The position numbers were made by a program, and so were the translations under genes. The notes under the pieces were generated by a model, which saw only the letters and a list, made by a program, of their open reading frames with translations, searched no databases and was not told the DNA's origin. 64,000 nt of DNA from Amylostereum areolatum (Eukaryota > Basidiomycota > Agaricomycetes > Russulales > Stereaceae): NCBI GenBank assembly GCA_012932865.1, contig SAXG01000089.1:1-64000 (forward strand). The letters are read 5' to 3'. Positions 40,150-52,500 of this stretch are shown here, one piece after another. Numbering within the stretch: the first letter of the stretch is position 1; each line of letters opens with the position of its first letter.

Positions 40150-40860
40150 ACATACCATACCATACCCTCTCCTCCCCCTCCCCCTTTCATCCCCCGTCCC
40201 CCATTCTCCATCTCCCGCCTTCTGACTCTGATGTACGATCCCGCCCCTCCCCTCTCCTCCCATTCCGGTCCCCCCTACTGGGGAAACCCGCTGTTTCGGA
40301 CGTTCGCCACATAACCTTGAAATCATCTCGCTATTGGCTTGTACGTGCGTCTGCCGCCCGCCGGGCGCGTGCGCCCTCTGACGTGCGCGCGCGCGACGCG
40401 TCGGCCGTCGTCACTCGTTTTTTTATATTGTCGGACTCCGCCCCCGCCCCCCCCCCTGTTCCCTCATGTACGTTCGCGCCTGCGCCGCGTTGCATATCAT
40501 CGCGAACGCCTTTCTTCGTACGGTACAAGTCCGTTTCTTGTCCTTGTCGTGTATTTGTTAGCGCCAACTGAATTCCACGAGTTGCTGGGCGACGGTGGGA
40601 TGGACGCGCTTGCCTTTCACATACGGGTGAAGGAAATAAGTGGGCGGGGAACGTCATGTACTTATGTGGTGGAAGAGCTCTTTCACGCTGAGGTTGCGCG
40701 ATGGAGGCTTCAAATTTCAAAGTTCAGAGGGCATTCGGCTTCGATGTGGTACTGTGCATTTAGACATCTAAACACAACGGACATTCGGGCGCAACAAAAC
40801 AAATCGACCGGGACGGGTGAATAGTGACTAGTGAATAGCGAATCCCCAACACACGGATCG
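40150..40860. other. Convergent intergenic region
   Basis: Contains the 3' UTRs of two convergent genes. It has CT-rich sequence (40160-40280) and no recognised coding sequence. Confidence 0.4.
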
Positions 40861-42493
40861 TCAGACATCGAACACAAAGCCGTCGTCGACCGAACCCCCG
40901 TCGTCGAACGTCAACACCACGTCCTCCGGCACCGCACCCTTGCGCGCCGTCGCCAGTGACGAACCGGCAGGGCCGTTGGGCCGCGAGGTCGCTAGCGGAC
41001 GGCGGGTCGCGGTCGACGTCGCGGGGCGCGCTAGGGGCTGGGGGCGCGCAGGGATCGCGCGCACGGACGCGGCGGTGGCGGGGCGGTTGGGAGCTGCGAC
41101 GGTCGGTGTAGGCTTGAGAGGCGCGCGGGAGGTGGACGGGGTAGGGCGAGAGGCGGTCGACGTGATAGGGCGAAAGGCGGTCGACGTGATGGGGCGTGGG
41201 GCAGTGGTAGACATGTTCGTCGCGGGACGTGTAGATGCAGATTTGGCCGCTCCCGAGGTGGAACGCGGGGCCGTCGACTTGGATAGCGTGGGTGCGGGGA
41301 TGGCGGTGCGGTTGGCGCGCGCGGCGGGGGGGGAGGCCGTGCGGGAGAGCGGGGCGCGACGGGCTGAGGCGCTCGTTCCCGGGCGGGAGGCATACGCTGT
41401 GGAGGCGGGCCGCGAGCTGAAGGTGGACGGCGCTCTGCTGTGCGCGATGGGCTTCGCGGGGGCCCGCATTTGGCGGTGGGGCGGAGGGGCGGAGGGCCCG
41501 GCGGGGGCGGCGAACGGGTCGTCGGTCTCTGCGAAGGACGGCGGGGATGAGTGCCGCGAGGTTGGGGAGGGAGAGGGGGGGGCGAGGGCGGGCTTACGGA
41601 GGGCGGGGAGCGGGAGGAGATCCCACTGGGAGGAGGCGTCCGCGTAGCCCGTCGCGGCAAGGAGGCCCTCGTCCATCCTGTCCTTCTCCGCGGCGTAGTA
41701 GCGGTCGAGGCGGTCGTCGCAGGGATAGGAGTGCATCATGTCGAACAGCTGCCTTCCGACGGCCTTGTAGTCCGGCATGTCGAACGCAGGCTCGTACGGG
41801 CGCGCTGGTGCTCGCCCATCAGCTCCCGTGTCTTCACGCACGACCACAAGAGGGGAAGGGCGGACGTACCGATGGCGGTGGGTGGCATGTACTCGATCTC
41901 GTCGTAGTCCAGCACGGGCGCGGCCTCCGCCTCCTCCTGCGCATCCTCGACCTCGATGTCGCCCGCGCTCACGTCCCAGTGGTTCCCGTTGGTGATGGGG
42001 GTCTGGAAGCACGGGCCCGAGCTCCGGCGCGCGCGCACGGACTTGCGCGTCGAGCTCGGCCGGAGGAGGTAGCCGGGGGTCTCGGCGACGAGGTAGCTGC
42101 CCATCTTGCCTACCGGCGCGGGCGTGGCGAGGGAGACGTTCCGCCCGCGGTTGTGGAAGGGCGTTTTGTCGCCCAGCGGGCGGGCGAGGGTCGTCGTGGC
42201 GGTCGTGTGGGTCGTGCTCTTGCCCGGCTGGACGCCCTGGAAGAGCTTGGTCGGTTCTGGAGAAGGGGCTGCGTCAGGGTGTGCGCGTGTGTGGGGAGTG
42301 GGTTGGGGAGCGCACGGATGTCGGTGTCGTGAAAGGGCGTCTGGAGGGAGGCCTTGTTCGCTTTGCCGGTCGTCGGGCGGTGGAGGGTGTTCTCCTGGAG
42401 GTTGCCTCGACCCTTGAGCAAGCTGCGTCCGGGCGTCTTAGTGTACATTGGGTGTCCGTCGGTGGTGAGCGCGACGGGGCGGGAGCTGAGCAT
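40861..42493 (-). CDS. Conserved basidiomycete Ser/Pro/Ala-rich protein with RPLGDKTPF motif
   Basis: Start ATG at 42493 (MLSSRPVALTTDGHPMYTKT). Exon 1 ends in DTDI; an intron of about 60 nt joins it to a segment with TKLFQGVQPGKSTTHTT, then LARPLGDKTPFHNRG, SYLVAETPGYLLRPSSTRKS, FQTPITNGNHWDVSAGDIEV and YDEIEYMPPTAI. After another intron comes YEPAFDMPDYKAVGRQLFDM and SYPCDDRLDRYY, followed by a long disordered tail ending VVLTFDDGGSVDDGFVFDV. Mostly disordered, with short conserved islands. The layout, with an N-terminal LGDKTPF island followed by an acidic block, recalls cell-cycle regulator scaffolds such as securin-like proteins, but this is only a guess. The frame is intact. Confidence 0.7.
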
Positions 42494-42829
42494 GATGGTG
42501 AAGGTGGTGGTGGTGGTGGTGGTCGGCGTTCAACACAAGGAACGACTGAAGTCTTTTGGCGGCGCATTGTTCGAACGCGATCACGTGTGTTCGTTGGCTT
42601 TTGACCACCGTGACCTCCTCCTCCTCCCTCGCTTCGAGCTCATCCAGGGATTCAGAAATGGAGAAATTTCGAGCCTTACTCGACTGTCTAGCCTTTTCCT
42701 GCCTTTAGGCCATACCGCCAGGCTAAAACCATACTACACCTGTCTCAACCTCCTCTCACCCGGACGCACCCCGCAAATCGGAACCACAAGTACAATACCC
42801 TCCGAGAGTTCTAATTTTCTAAACGCACA

Positions 42830-43161
42830 ATGCACAACATCATCGCCAACTCCGACGTTCTTCACATTGTTCCAACGCACGTAACATTGGGTAAGGAGTT
42901 CTGCAACGCCTACATGGAGTTGAACGACCCCTTCGAGCAGCGTGCACGCTTCGAAGAGCTGGTACGTGTGCTCACGTCTTTCTTGACACGCCTCGCCATG
43001 TTCCTCACCGACTCCTCCAGTACGCGTACTTACTTCCTGCTTCCTAATCATATTTACTCACGTTTCTGGTCGCAGACATCAAGGAAGTCTTCCTCTTTCC
43101 GTCGATGAAGCCCATCGAGACCGTCGCGAACGTCGCGGTGGCGGCCTCAGGCCAGGTCTGA
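42830..43161 (+). pseudogene. Lysyl-tRNA synthetase fragment 1
   Basis: C-terminal catalytic-core remnant of a class II lysyl-tRNA synthetase. [24 protein letters not shown] corresponds to the enzyme's conserved AYTELNDP region (about 42893-42962). After a collapsed stretch comes MFLTDSSS, then the exon [13 protein letters not shown], and the C terminus IETVANVAVAASGQV with stop at 43159-43161. The block that would hold LEHGLPPTGGWG, including class II motif 3, is deleted. All N-terminal domains are missing. Fragment 2, with the same C-terminal type, lies at 54411-54885. Confidence 0.72.
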
Positions 43162-44081
43162 GCCTCCGTGCTCTCTCACTCTTACACCTGCGACACTGCA
43201 CCTTTACTCTGGGTGGGAGATTGTCGAAGCGATGCAGGCGATGTTTGACCTTCCCGACGACGACGACGACGACGACGACGAGCCGGCCACTAGCGAGAAA
43301 CCCGTGGAACTTTCATCATAGCTTTCCGATCCTGCCCTTCCCACCATCTCCCGCGACGTCCAGAGAATCAGCGGAAAAGACCAACATCCACACTTCGTCC
43401 ACTCCTTGTCTTGACTCCGATCCCACCAGACGACGACCCACCTTCTTCCTACTTGGACTTCACTTCACCGTCCCTCGAACAGGACACCAGCGCCCCATCT
43501 CCTACGCTCGGACTCTGGCCATTACCGACGAGCCCGCCGAGCTCAGCGCACATGACTAGTATGAAGCCTTACGCCGCTTCCGCCCTCGAGTCGAATATTC
43601 TCAAAAGCTGCCGTGTCGTCCGCGGCGTGCATCCATATGGCATTTGTCTTTTCTTGGCGTCCTTTTCAGGCTGGAACCGTTGGGGCGAGTGGGGTTAGTT
43701 CGACATAAAGCACTTTACAGGCAGGCTACATAAATTCACGAGTCATTGCCACACTGATGATTGTCCGGGCGTTGTGCATGACGTCGACGTCCCACGGGTC
43801 TTCTCGTCGCGCCTCGTCGTGCTGAAGCGTTCGACGTTCAGGTTGAATATAACTTGATATTGGTTCTGTGTGCGTTATCTGTGGTCTGTACTGATAAGTG
43901 TAGTTCTACATCGGTATCGCGAGTGAAACGGCCATGAAACAGTAAGATATTGCAAGCTGAATCCCCCGAACATTGTCGTGAACTGCATCGCGGAAACAGG
44001 CGTAAGCCAGAAGCAAAATCGAAAGATCCACGTCTAGAGACTGCAAAAATCGAAAACAACTCGTGCGCACTGTACTGGGTA
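43162..44081. other. Duplicated 3' flank of the LysRS fragment plus GAC microsatellite
   Basis: Immediately after the fragment, 43161-43212 matches 54885-54936, and 43594-43725 matches about 54942-55063. So both LysRS fragments carry the same downstream sequence. Between the two blocks this copy has about 380 bp of extra sequence. This contains a (CGA/GAC)n run at 43255-43281 encoding an Asp stretch (MFDLPDDDD...) and a stop at about 43321; it resembles the tail of another gene but was not identified. 43726-44081 shows nothing recognisable. Confidence 0.45.
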
Positions 44082-44469
44082 CTAAAGGTTCCCTTCACCA
44101 CTCCCACCGTGGACGTCCCTGTCCTCGCCTACATAGCATTCGTGCCAGTTTGGTCCGTGTGCAAAGTCGCTAAGGTCCAGCTCCGTCGTGTGCTGGCCGA
44201 TTACAAAATCTTCACCAACCCAATGCATTTGCCGGCGGTTTTCGGTAGGGACCCACAGCAGCAATCGCGACTCGGGGCCAACAAGCCAGCTATCTTCCTG
44301 CATATCTAGCAAATCACGGGCTTTGGTTTCTGATGGGGATGAGGTGGAACCAAGTAGGACGTCGGGATTGGCTAGGGCGTGACTCGGGTTGCGAGAGAAA
44401 CTGACGCCTGATGCGAAGGGGTTAGTGTCTTTGGCACTCATTGGAAAGTCTGACGGTTACACTTTACCT

Positions 44470-46440
44470 TCACGCTTATTGTGCACACTCCATAGACGAA
44501 TGGTACTGTCCTCGGATCCAGAGGCGATGCATCTTCCGTCTGGTGAGAATGCGACGGATGTAACTGCTTCTCTGTGACCTTTAAGTTCCAGAGACGTGCT
44601 GATGGCCTCGCCCATCTTCCAACTCCACAGACGGATGGTCCCGTCATCGGATCCAGCGACAATGCATCTTCCGTCCGGTGAGAATGCAACGGATGCAACA
44701 TACTGTGTGTAACATTGTAGAGGCGCACAAATGGCCTCGCACGTCTCCGAACTCCACAGACGGACGGTCCCGTCCCAGGATCCAGAGACAATGTGCTTGC
44801 CGTCTGGTGAGAATGCAACGGATGCAACATAAAATATGTGACCTTCCAGAGGTTTGCCGATGGCCGCGCGCGTCTCCGAACTCCACAGACGGATGGTGTT
44901 GTCTTCGGATCCAGAGACAATGTGTTTTCCGTCCGGTGAAAATGCGACCGATATAACACTGTCTGTGTGACCTTCCAGAGGTGCGCCGATGGCCTTGCCC
45001 GTCTCCGAACTCCACAGACGGATGGCCCAGTCCCGGTATCCAAAGACAATGCATTTTCCATCTGGTGAGAATGCGACGGGTTCAACACGCCGGGCTCTGT
45101 GACCTTTCAGAGCCAGAGGCGCACCGATGGCCTCGCCTGTCTCAGCGCTCCATACACAGATGCTGTCCCAGGATACAGAAATAATTTGTCTGCCATCTGG
45201 TGAGAATGCAACGGATTCAACTTCGTGTGTGTGACCTTTCATAGGTGCGCCGATGGCCTCGCCTGTCTCCGAACTCCATAGACGAATGGTCTTGTCCTTG
45301 GATCCAGAGACAATGTGTTTTCCATCTAGTGAGAATGCGACGGATGTAACCTGACCAGCGTGACCTGCGTTAGGGGCGCCGATGGCCTCGCCCGTCGCAG
45401 TGCTCCATAGATGAATGGTATCATCGTCGGATCCAGAGGCGATGTGTTCATCGTCTGGTGAGAATGCGACAGATGTAACCATGTCTGTGTGACCTTCCAG
45501 AAGCGCACTGATGGCTTCACCCGTCTCAGCGCTCCATAGACGAATGGTCTTGTCCGAGGATCCAGAGACGATGTGTTTTCCGTCTGGTGAGAATGCAACG
45601 GACATAACGGAGTCTGTGTGGCCTTCCAGAGGCGCGCCGATGGCCTCGCCTGTCTCAGCGCTCCATACACGGACGGTGTCGTCCCAGGACCCGGAGACGA
45701 TGTGTCTTCCGTCTGGAGAGAATGCGATGGATGTAACTACGTGTGTGTGACCTTCCAGAGGTGCGCCGATGGCCTCTCGCGTCTCCAAACTCCATAGACG
45801 AATGGTCCCATCGCTGGATCCAGAGACAATGTGTTTTCCATCTGGTGAGAATGCAACGGAGGTAACATAGTCTGTGTGACCTTCCAGAGGCGCACCGATG
45901 GCCTTGCTTGTCTCAGTGCTCCATAAATGGATGGTCTTATCGCTGGATCCAGAGACAATGTGTTTTCCGTCCGGTGAGAATGCGACGGATGCAACACCGT
46001 GTATGCGACCTTCACGAGGTGCACCAATGGCCTCACCTGTCTCGGTGCTCCATACACGGACGGTTCCGTCCCAGGATCCAGAGACGATGTGTTTTCCATC
46101 TGGTGAGAATGCAACGGACTTAACGGAGTCTGTGTGGCCTTCCAGAGGCACACCGGTGGCCTTGTCCGTCTCACTGGTAGTGCTCCATAGACGAATGGTG
46201 TTGTCATCGGATCCAGAGACAATGTGTTTTCCGTCTGGTGAGAATGCGACGGATAGAACACCATCTGTGTGACCTTCCAGAAGCGCATCGATGGCCTCGC
46301 CCGTCACAGTGCTCCATAGACTGATGGTACCGTCATCGGATCCAGAGACAATCTGTCTTCCATCTGGAGAAAAAGAGACGGACTGAACCGATCCATAATG
46401 ACCTGTGAGAGTCATCTCCATTTTGGGCCAAGTATTTGCT
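44470..46440 (-). repeat. Array of 15 WD40 repeats within the NLR gene
   Basis: Tandem coding repeats of about 126-135 bp. Each has the pattern GHxxxVxSVAFSPDGKHIVSGSxDxTIRLWSxETGEAIGAPLE. I count 15 units, enough for two seven-bladed propellers. Units are highly alike, with differences clustered at a few positions (for example GSSD/GSWD/GSDD/GSED and HTDS/HTHV/HTDM). In fungal NWD genes such arrays are shuffled by recombination and change ligand specificity (family knowledge). Confidence 0.85.
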
Positions 46441-49124
46441 CTTCCAGTGCAAACACGCGGGATGCGGGGAAAGTGACGTCCGTAATTACGGAACACGTGT
46501 GAGGATTCTGGAGTGAAGGGCAACGCGGACACATAAACATGGGGAGCAGAATCAGTGATGCACGCTCCGAAGAGTCGCACAAATCTGTATGCGTCTGTGG
46601 CCATCGTTCGTGCGTCATCTGCCGCAGGATGTCCCTTCCGAATGTTACATACCAGTCAATACAAGCACCATGGTTGAGACACACCAAACTCACCTTGGTC
46701 CATTCCACCACGCACTTCAGAGAAGGCGCTGCAGTCTCCACCCCCCGTAAGAGACTGAGGGCTTCAAGCCAAAACAGAAGTTTGTCGACCAGTAAACGGC
46801 GGACGTGGTGATAGATGGCGTCATCGAATTTCGACAACCGCAGATGCTGTGCCCAAAAACGGCAGGCGTACGACATAAATGTGGGTATCGAGGTATCGAC
46901 GCGCTGTTTCAGGTTGGGAACGTCCTTGTTAAGCGCGTACGATGTCTCCAGTCGACACATGTTGAATTTGAGATGAGTGTTCAGGGTGCGCAGGCACGCG
47001 AAAGCTAGGTCGGAATGGTAGTCTTGGGGTATTGATATGAAAGTCAGGGTTGTGTTGTTTGTTGACGAGAAAGTCGCGGAAGGAAGTGTGAAGTGGACGA
47101 ATGGGGGTGGAAGGGTCGTTCACACCACTCAGCAAGGAGCTCAATGAGCCTACGACCGATTAGGACACCATCGTACTGCTCGCGGTCGTCGTTCAGGGAG
47201 GGTGTAGTTCTGCCAGCGACGACAAGGACAGCGGCTCGAATGCAGCGAGTACGCGTCCCATTACTGACTTGAAGCGCCCTTCCACGACATCCTCTGTCAT
47301 ATCTGAAGCGTTGCCTGTAGGACATCTTGGTATAATTTGTATAATGCGTCAAGAGGCGCAGCGTTTGTTGACGTGTTAACAAGTTTTTGAACTGGTCTGA
47401 GGTCGTAAGCCCTCCTTCAGACTTAGTGAGATAATTGCAGGCGACGGACGCCCACTGGAACAGTCTCTCCGATTTTTCTGCGAGCATCCGGCAACGATCT
47501 TCGTTGAGGAACGCCTGCAGTTGAGCCTTGGATTTATCGCGTCGGGAACGGATGTAAGCGAGAATGTCGATGGGTGTACTGGCTGCCAGGCTATTGTCGT
47601 CCATGCGAAGAAAGCGGATGTGGTTCGACACGTCTGAAGCATCGAAGATGTCCGTGATATCAGGCTCTGCTCTTGAGGTGATCACAATGCGAAAGCAAGC
47701 GGGGAGTTTGGGCACCCTATTGGCCAATATTGCCAGCATCTTCTCCCGAACGCCTTCGTCTCCGCTCTCGTCCAACGCGTCAATGACCAGAACAAGCGGC
47801 CCCGACCACACGCAGGTCCTTCATTGGCTTCAGAACAAGGTTCTCCAGCTGCCAGGAGATGTCATCTTGGTGGCGGAGGTATGCTCCGTCGCAGATGGCC
47901 CGGCTTAACGCTTGCTTGAAACATGTGTCGTAATAGGCCAAGTCGCGTGCGATGTTGAAGAACAGACGCTGGGGACGACGGGAGGTCTGCTCATCGCGGT
48001 TGAAGCAGAATGAAGAACCGAGGCATTGAGTTGCTCGAAGCGAAGGGCCACCTCACGCGCAATTGATGATTTACCGGTCCCTGCTTGACCGAAGATGACG
48101 CAGACGCGGTGCTGGCTGTCCGGGTCATTGATCCATTCCTCGATGTTCTTCAAGAATGCTTCGCGAGTACCTGACAGGCAGCCCGTGTTGGTTGACAGGA
48201 AGCCTGCACCGACGTACATATTGTCCAGCTTTGAGTCGATATCTATCACACGCTGAGAAACTAGGTCGGCAAAGACGAGAAGGTGTGAAGCTCACCGTGC
48301 TCCCTGCGGTCATTCAAAATGCCTTCGACGGTGTCCAGGACGCGGAATACGGTGATCTCTGTAGTGACGACCGCCTGATCTCGGAATACCTTCTTGAGCT
48401 CCTCGAGTTTGTTCATGTACGCTTGCCTCCGAGTATCGACCTCGCTGATGACGGCGTTTCTGAAGGTTCGTTTCCCTGATGAAGGCGGCTGTGTAAGGGC
48501 TGAGGGACTCGTAGAGCAACAGCAGACGAAACGTCTCACAGAAATTGGTATCCTTCGCGTAGTCGAGTATGAAATACGCGCACTCGGTGATTTGTTTTAC
48601 GATGCCTGCGAGCAGCATCTTTTGGTGCTTGACGAGAGCCTCCTTCCGGTTTTCGAGGGACATGGCTTGCTTGACAAAGTCATAGGCTCCATCAATGGCA
48701 TTGAGAAGCTCGATGATATTTCTGTCGCGTTCAACTTGCGCTGAAAGGGTCTGACCAAACCGGGGGACCGACACGATGAGCGCCGACATCATACTATAGA
48801 AAGATACCACTGACCCTCGGGATGTAGGAAAGAACGCTCCACGCGATCCGGGCGTATGGATGAATCTAAGAGAGATTCCGTCAATCTAAAGGTAGCCTTC
48901 GATCTCAGAAACGTACCTCCGCGATGCCATCTGCTAGGTTCACACAAAGGCCAACTTTCCTCCAAAGCGGCTCCCATGTATCCGAGTATAAAGCCAAGCC
49001 CCCAAACGTGGTCTGCGCAGTGTCGACGAAAGAACCGGCGCCGCCAAGAAAGCGGGGGACGTGCATGGCATCTACAGCTTGTCGCAATTCCTCGCTCGGG
49101 ACACCTGGAGGCGCGTTGTCCGCG

Positions 49125-49640
49125 CTGGTTGTCGAAGGGCCGACAGAACCAGGACCTGGTTCGATGTCTTCGACAGAAGAGGAGGCAGTCTGTGGTACGT
49201 TCACCGGGTCGGGACTTGTTTCGTGCACGACCCGTGGGTCATTCATCCCAGATACGTCTAAGCTTTCGAAGCGTTCCGGAGCGTCTGCTATGGCAGGAAC
49301 CGGGCTCATGAGTTCTTCGCTGTTCCCGACGGGAGCGGTTGGCGGCCTCGTGATGATTAGTCCGAGGGAGGCTGTTCCGGCGCTGGTTGTAGAAGGGCCG
49401 ACAGAGCCAGGACCTGGTTCGACGTCTTCGACAGAAGAGGAGGCAGCCTGTGGTACGTTCACTGGGTCGGGACTTGTTTCGTGCACGGCCCGTGGGTCAT
49501 TCATCCCAGATACGTCTAAGCTTTCGAAGCGTTCCGGAGCGTCTGCTATGGCAGGAACCGGGCTCATGAGTTCCTTGCTGTTCCCGACGGGAGCGGTTGA
49601 CGGCCTCGTGATGATTAGTTCGAGGGAGGCTGTTCCGAGT
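49125..49640 (-). repeat. 258-bp tandem duplication in the NLR linker
   Basis: Two direct copies with a period of 258 bp (86 codons), about 49125-49382 and 49383-49640, differing by a few bases. Each encodes TSPDPVNVPQ, SSSVEDxEPGPGSVGPSTTS and PAIADAPERFESLDVSGMND. The period is a multiple of three, so it keeps the frame. Confidence 0.85.
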
Positions 49641-50614
49641 GTTGATCTCTGGCGGCCGAATGCGCGAAGGATGCGCGTGAGATGCTCTGTAGAGAGATTG
49701 TGTCCCGTTTGGCGGGAAGAGAGGGTGAATGAGAGGTAGTTCGACATACCTTCGCTTTGTGGCAGACTGAGTACGTGCGGAATCTCGAATCCTCCAATGA
49801 ACATATTCTTGAATATCGTCCGTTTTGCATATACCTCCACCATAAGCGAAGAGGAGGAATCTTGCGCTGATCTGACGGAGACCTCGGACTAAGGAGAAAG
49901 TTCTAGGAATCATAGAACAGGACTTACAATCCCTTAAGCGGTTCTCCCCACAGCGGGTCGTTGCTCCTCGCAGAAGTGGCCGTGATCTTCTTGTTCTTGT
50001 CGACGGTGATCTGCACAAAGAATCGGCCCTGGCGTTTGAAGATACCGATGGGTGGAAAGCGACGTCCTTGGACGACTAACCGCGAGAAAGTTAGAGATAC
50101 TTAACATAGAATGAGGGGACGGCGAGGCCAAGATGCTCACTTTTGACCGTCAATGGAACGCCTTGCGTCGGACTCTCGGTCCTACGTCGGTAGACGTGTG
50201 AGTAAATACGGTTATATAAGTTACGAGCGATAGTACGCACGAAGAGGATCCTGTATCAGGTGCTTCGAGGGTGCCGTTGGCCGCTTCAGATTCGACAGTT
50301 GCCATTCGGACAGGATGGGAGGTGGTAGGAGTGAGTAGTGACCACGGTAGAGGAGTAGATATACCTGGAGGCAGTACCCCGTGCACAGGAAGCACTGCAG
50401 CATGTCTGCCCAAGTATATATTCGATTCCTAGGATCACCTAGGATCACCGCGTCCGAGCCGCCGTTTGTTCAACTTTGCCAGAGGACAACATCCGCCGGA
50501 GCGTGGGAACCCCTGCTAAATTTGGCCGTCGTCCTCGCGAGCCCCTCGTCGTCTATCCCCCTCACATCTTCGTGTACTTTCCCCCCTCTACCCCTAGTCC
50601 TCATTGTCCCCATC

Positions 50615-52500
50615 ATGTCAACAAGCGATCTCAAGGCCATCTCTCTCCTATGCCCACAGCGGCGGACTTCTTGGACACCGTACGGTTCAACGTTCAATTA
50701 CTGTAAAGACCCAACGGATGACACCCACCGTGCGTCGCCATGTCTCGAAGCGACATCTACCCTGCCGATAAACCTACGCTGCCTAGATATAGGTCATCCA
50801 CAAAAATTTCAAAATCTGCCGAATCCGTAACTTGCACATGCGTAAGGTCAAGTTTACTCAGGATACCTTCGACCGTGACGAGAAACTCGGGGCGATATTG
50901 ACCGGTTTCCCCATGCTGGACGTGCGTTTTGCTCCTCCTCTCTCGGATTCATGATGCTGATACGAGTATGCATAGAATGAGAATCTCCGCCCTTTCATCC
51001 ACCCAGTCGCAAAAGACCACGTCCGCCTGCCCAAATTGGGAGATAGTTTATCTAATGCAAGAAGCTGAAGCGCGCAGCGCCCCGTCGGTGCGTCCTTTTC
51101 ACCGTTGCTTCTGTACCCCTTTCTAATCCCCTCTGCGTGTATGCAGCATGGCCACGATCATGCGCCGCCAAAACAATCCCCTGGCCTACCCTGAGCAAGT
51201 CCGACGACATATCTCCCGTCTCCCCGCCATCGACCCCAACACCCGAACGCTCCTCATCTGCGGCTACCCGAACGTCGGCAAGTCGTCCTTCATTAGCAAG
51301 GTCACCCGCGCGGACGTGGACGTGCAGCCGTACGCATTCACGACCAAGTCGCTCTTCGTCGGCTACCTGGACTACAAGTACCTCCGATGGCAGGTCATCG
51401 ATCCGCCCGTGATCCTCGACCACCCCCTGGTATGTTTACCTTTCTTTTCAACCTATGTACGAAATGCTCACGGCGAGAATCACTGCAACCCGTTCCACTC
51501 TATGAGGCTCTTGTTCAGCGGCAAGCCCACCATGCTCGTCATCAACAAGATCGACATGACCCGTCTGGACGAACTTACCCCGGAAAACCGTACTTTCGTG
51601 CAGGAGATTATCGACGCCAAGGACGTGCAATGTATTCAAGCATCGTGCTATATACCTCTGAATCCCGAGTGAAAGGAGGACATCATCCCCGAGACCATGG
51701 ACGGAAAGAACATCCGCGACTTCATCGACCCCGATATCGCGGAGAAGTCGACGCGCTCGAGCGCGAGGAGGAGCGGCTCGCAGCGAAAGGCTTTTACGAC
51801 GACGACGAGAGCATGGTACGTCTTTTGTGCCATGCTTCTCTCACCATGCTAACCGTAAGTTTTCTCTCCACAACAGTTCCACTCAGACGACGAGCGCGAG
51901 GTGGCCAAGGCCAAGATCGCTCTAAATCAAAAAACCGAAGCGCAGGGCAGCAACAAGCTCAAGAGTACAGCCTATTAAAGCCCGCCTCCCGCGCACAGCC
52001 GGGCTCAAGACTTTGAGCAGACTTCACCACCGGGCTCGACCCCAGCCGCGTGCAGGAGCGCGCGGTCATGATTGCGAAGGTGCGCAGTGCGCAGTGCAAG
52101 CGTGCCGAGGGATGGACGTCGACGGCGAGGACGCGACGCCGAACAAGCGAGCCAAGACCAACGAGGGCGAGGTGGTGGCCAAGGGCAAGCACGAGCCGAA
52201 AACAAATCGGCAGGTCGCCGGCATGCGCGACGAGGAGGTACGCCCTTCCATCCGCCCTCCGAAGTCAGCCCGCTCATGTTCTCTTCTGCGCTTTCGCAGC
52301 AAGCGTCGACGGCGGTCAGGCTCCGCAACTTGGGCCAGCATCCGCACAACACGCTCGCGCGGACGGGCGAGGACGATCGCACGATCAAAACTCTCCTTTG
52401 TACTTATCTCTGAGGCGGAGAACCCACGCTTATATGTTTACAGCTGAAACATCCGTTTGCGGGCAAGCGGAAGATGGGCAAGACGAACCACAGATCGAGC
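50615..52500 (+). pseudogene. NOG1-type nucleolar GTPase pseudogene
   Basis: Decayed copy of the NOG1/GTPBP4 GTPase, an essential 60S ribosome-assembly factor. Pieces in order, in different frames: MSTSDLKAIS and AADFLDTV (50615-50690); [20 protein letters not shown] with [18 protein letters not shown] (about 50795-50920); VAKDHVRL..LGDSL and [26 protein letters not shown] to [28 protein letters not shown] (G1 intact), [21 protein letters not shown]3 altered to DPPVILD (usual DTPGILD); a deletion; then [18 protein letters not shown] (G4 intact) to [36 protein letters not shown]; and KRKMGKTN. Introns are kept (after DDDESM, and before the block read as QASTAVRLRNLG), so it arose by DNA duplication, not by retroposition. 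Confidence 0.8.

Larger units (their letters stand above)
44082..50305 (-). pseudogene. NACHT-WD40 NLR receptor gene with broken ATPase region
   Basis: Fungal NOD-like receptor (NWD type). In fungi these act as intracellular sensors in non-self recognition. Minus-strand ATG at 50305 (MATVESEAANG). In order: a C2-like N-terminal domain in short exons (PLTVKIVQGRRFPPIGIFKR, then VEVYAKRTIFKNMFIGGFEI); a linker with an 86-residue tandem duplication; a helical region (FCETFRLLLLYESLSPYT, FRDQAVVTTEITVFRVLD); a P-loop CVIFGQAGTGKSSIA near 48070-48095; Walker B LVLVIDALDESG near 47760-47797; a winged-helix-like region (RFKSVMGRVLAAFEPLSL); FMSYACRFWAQHL; 15 WD40 repeats; and a C-terminal exon (44441-44082) with LLLWVPTENR. 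Frame changes without splice sites occur near 48020, 47800, 47365, 47305 and 47027, and in-frame stops near 47193 and 47161. The WD40 half is fully open. Confidence 0.7.

Noticed and set aside
46990..47400. Introns explaining the NLR frame changes
   Set aside because: The shifts occur between adjacent residues of conserved segments, with no GT-AG pair of usable length; at 47026-47029 a single extra base in a G run explains the change.
49061..49739. Plus-strand frames across the NLR linker
   Set aside because: They mirror the duplicated minus-strand coding unit and lack any start context or motif.
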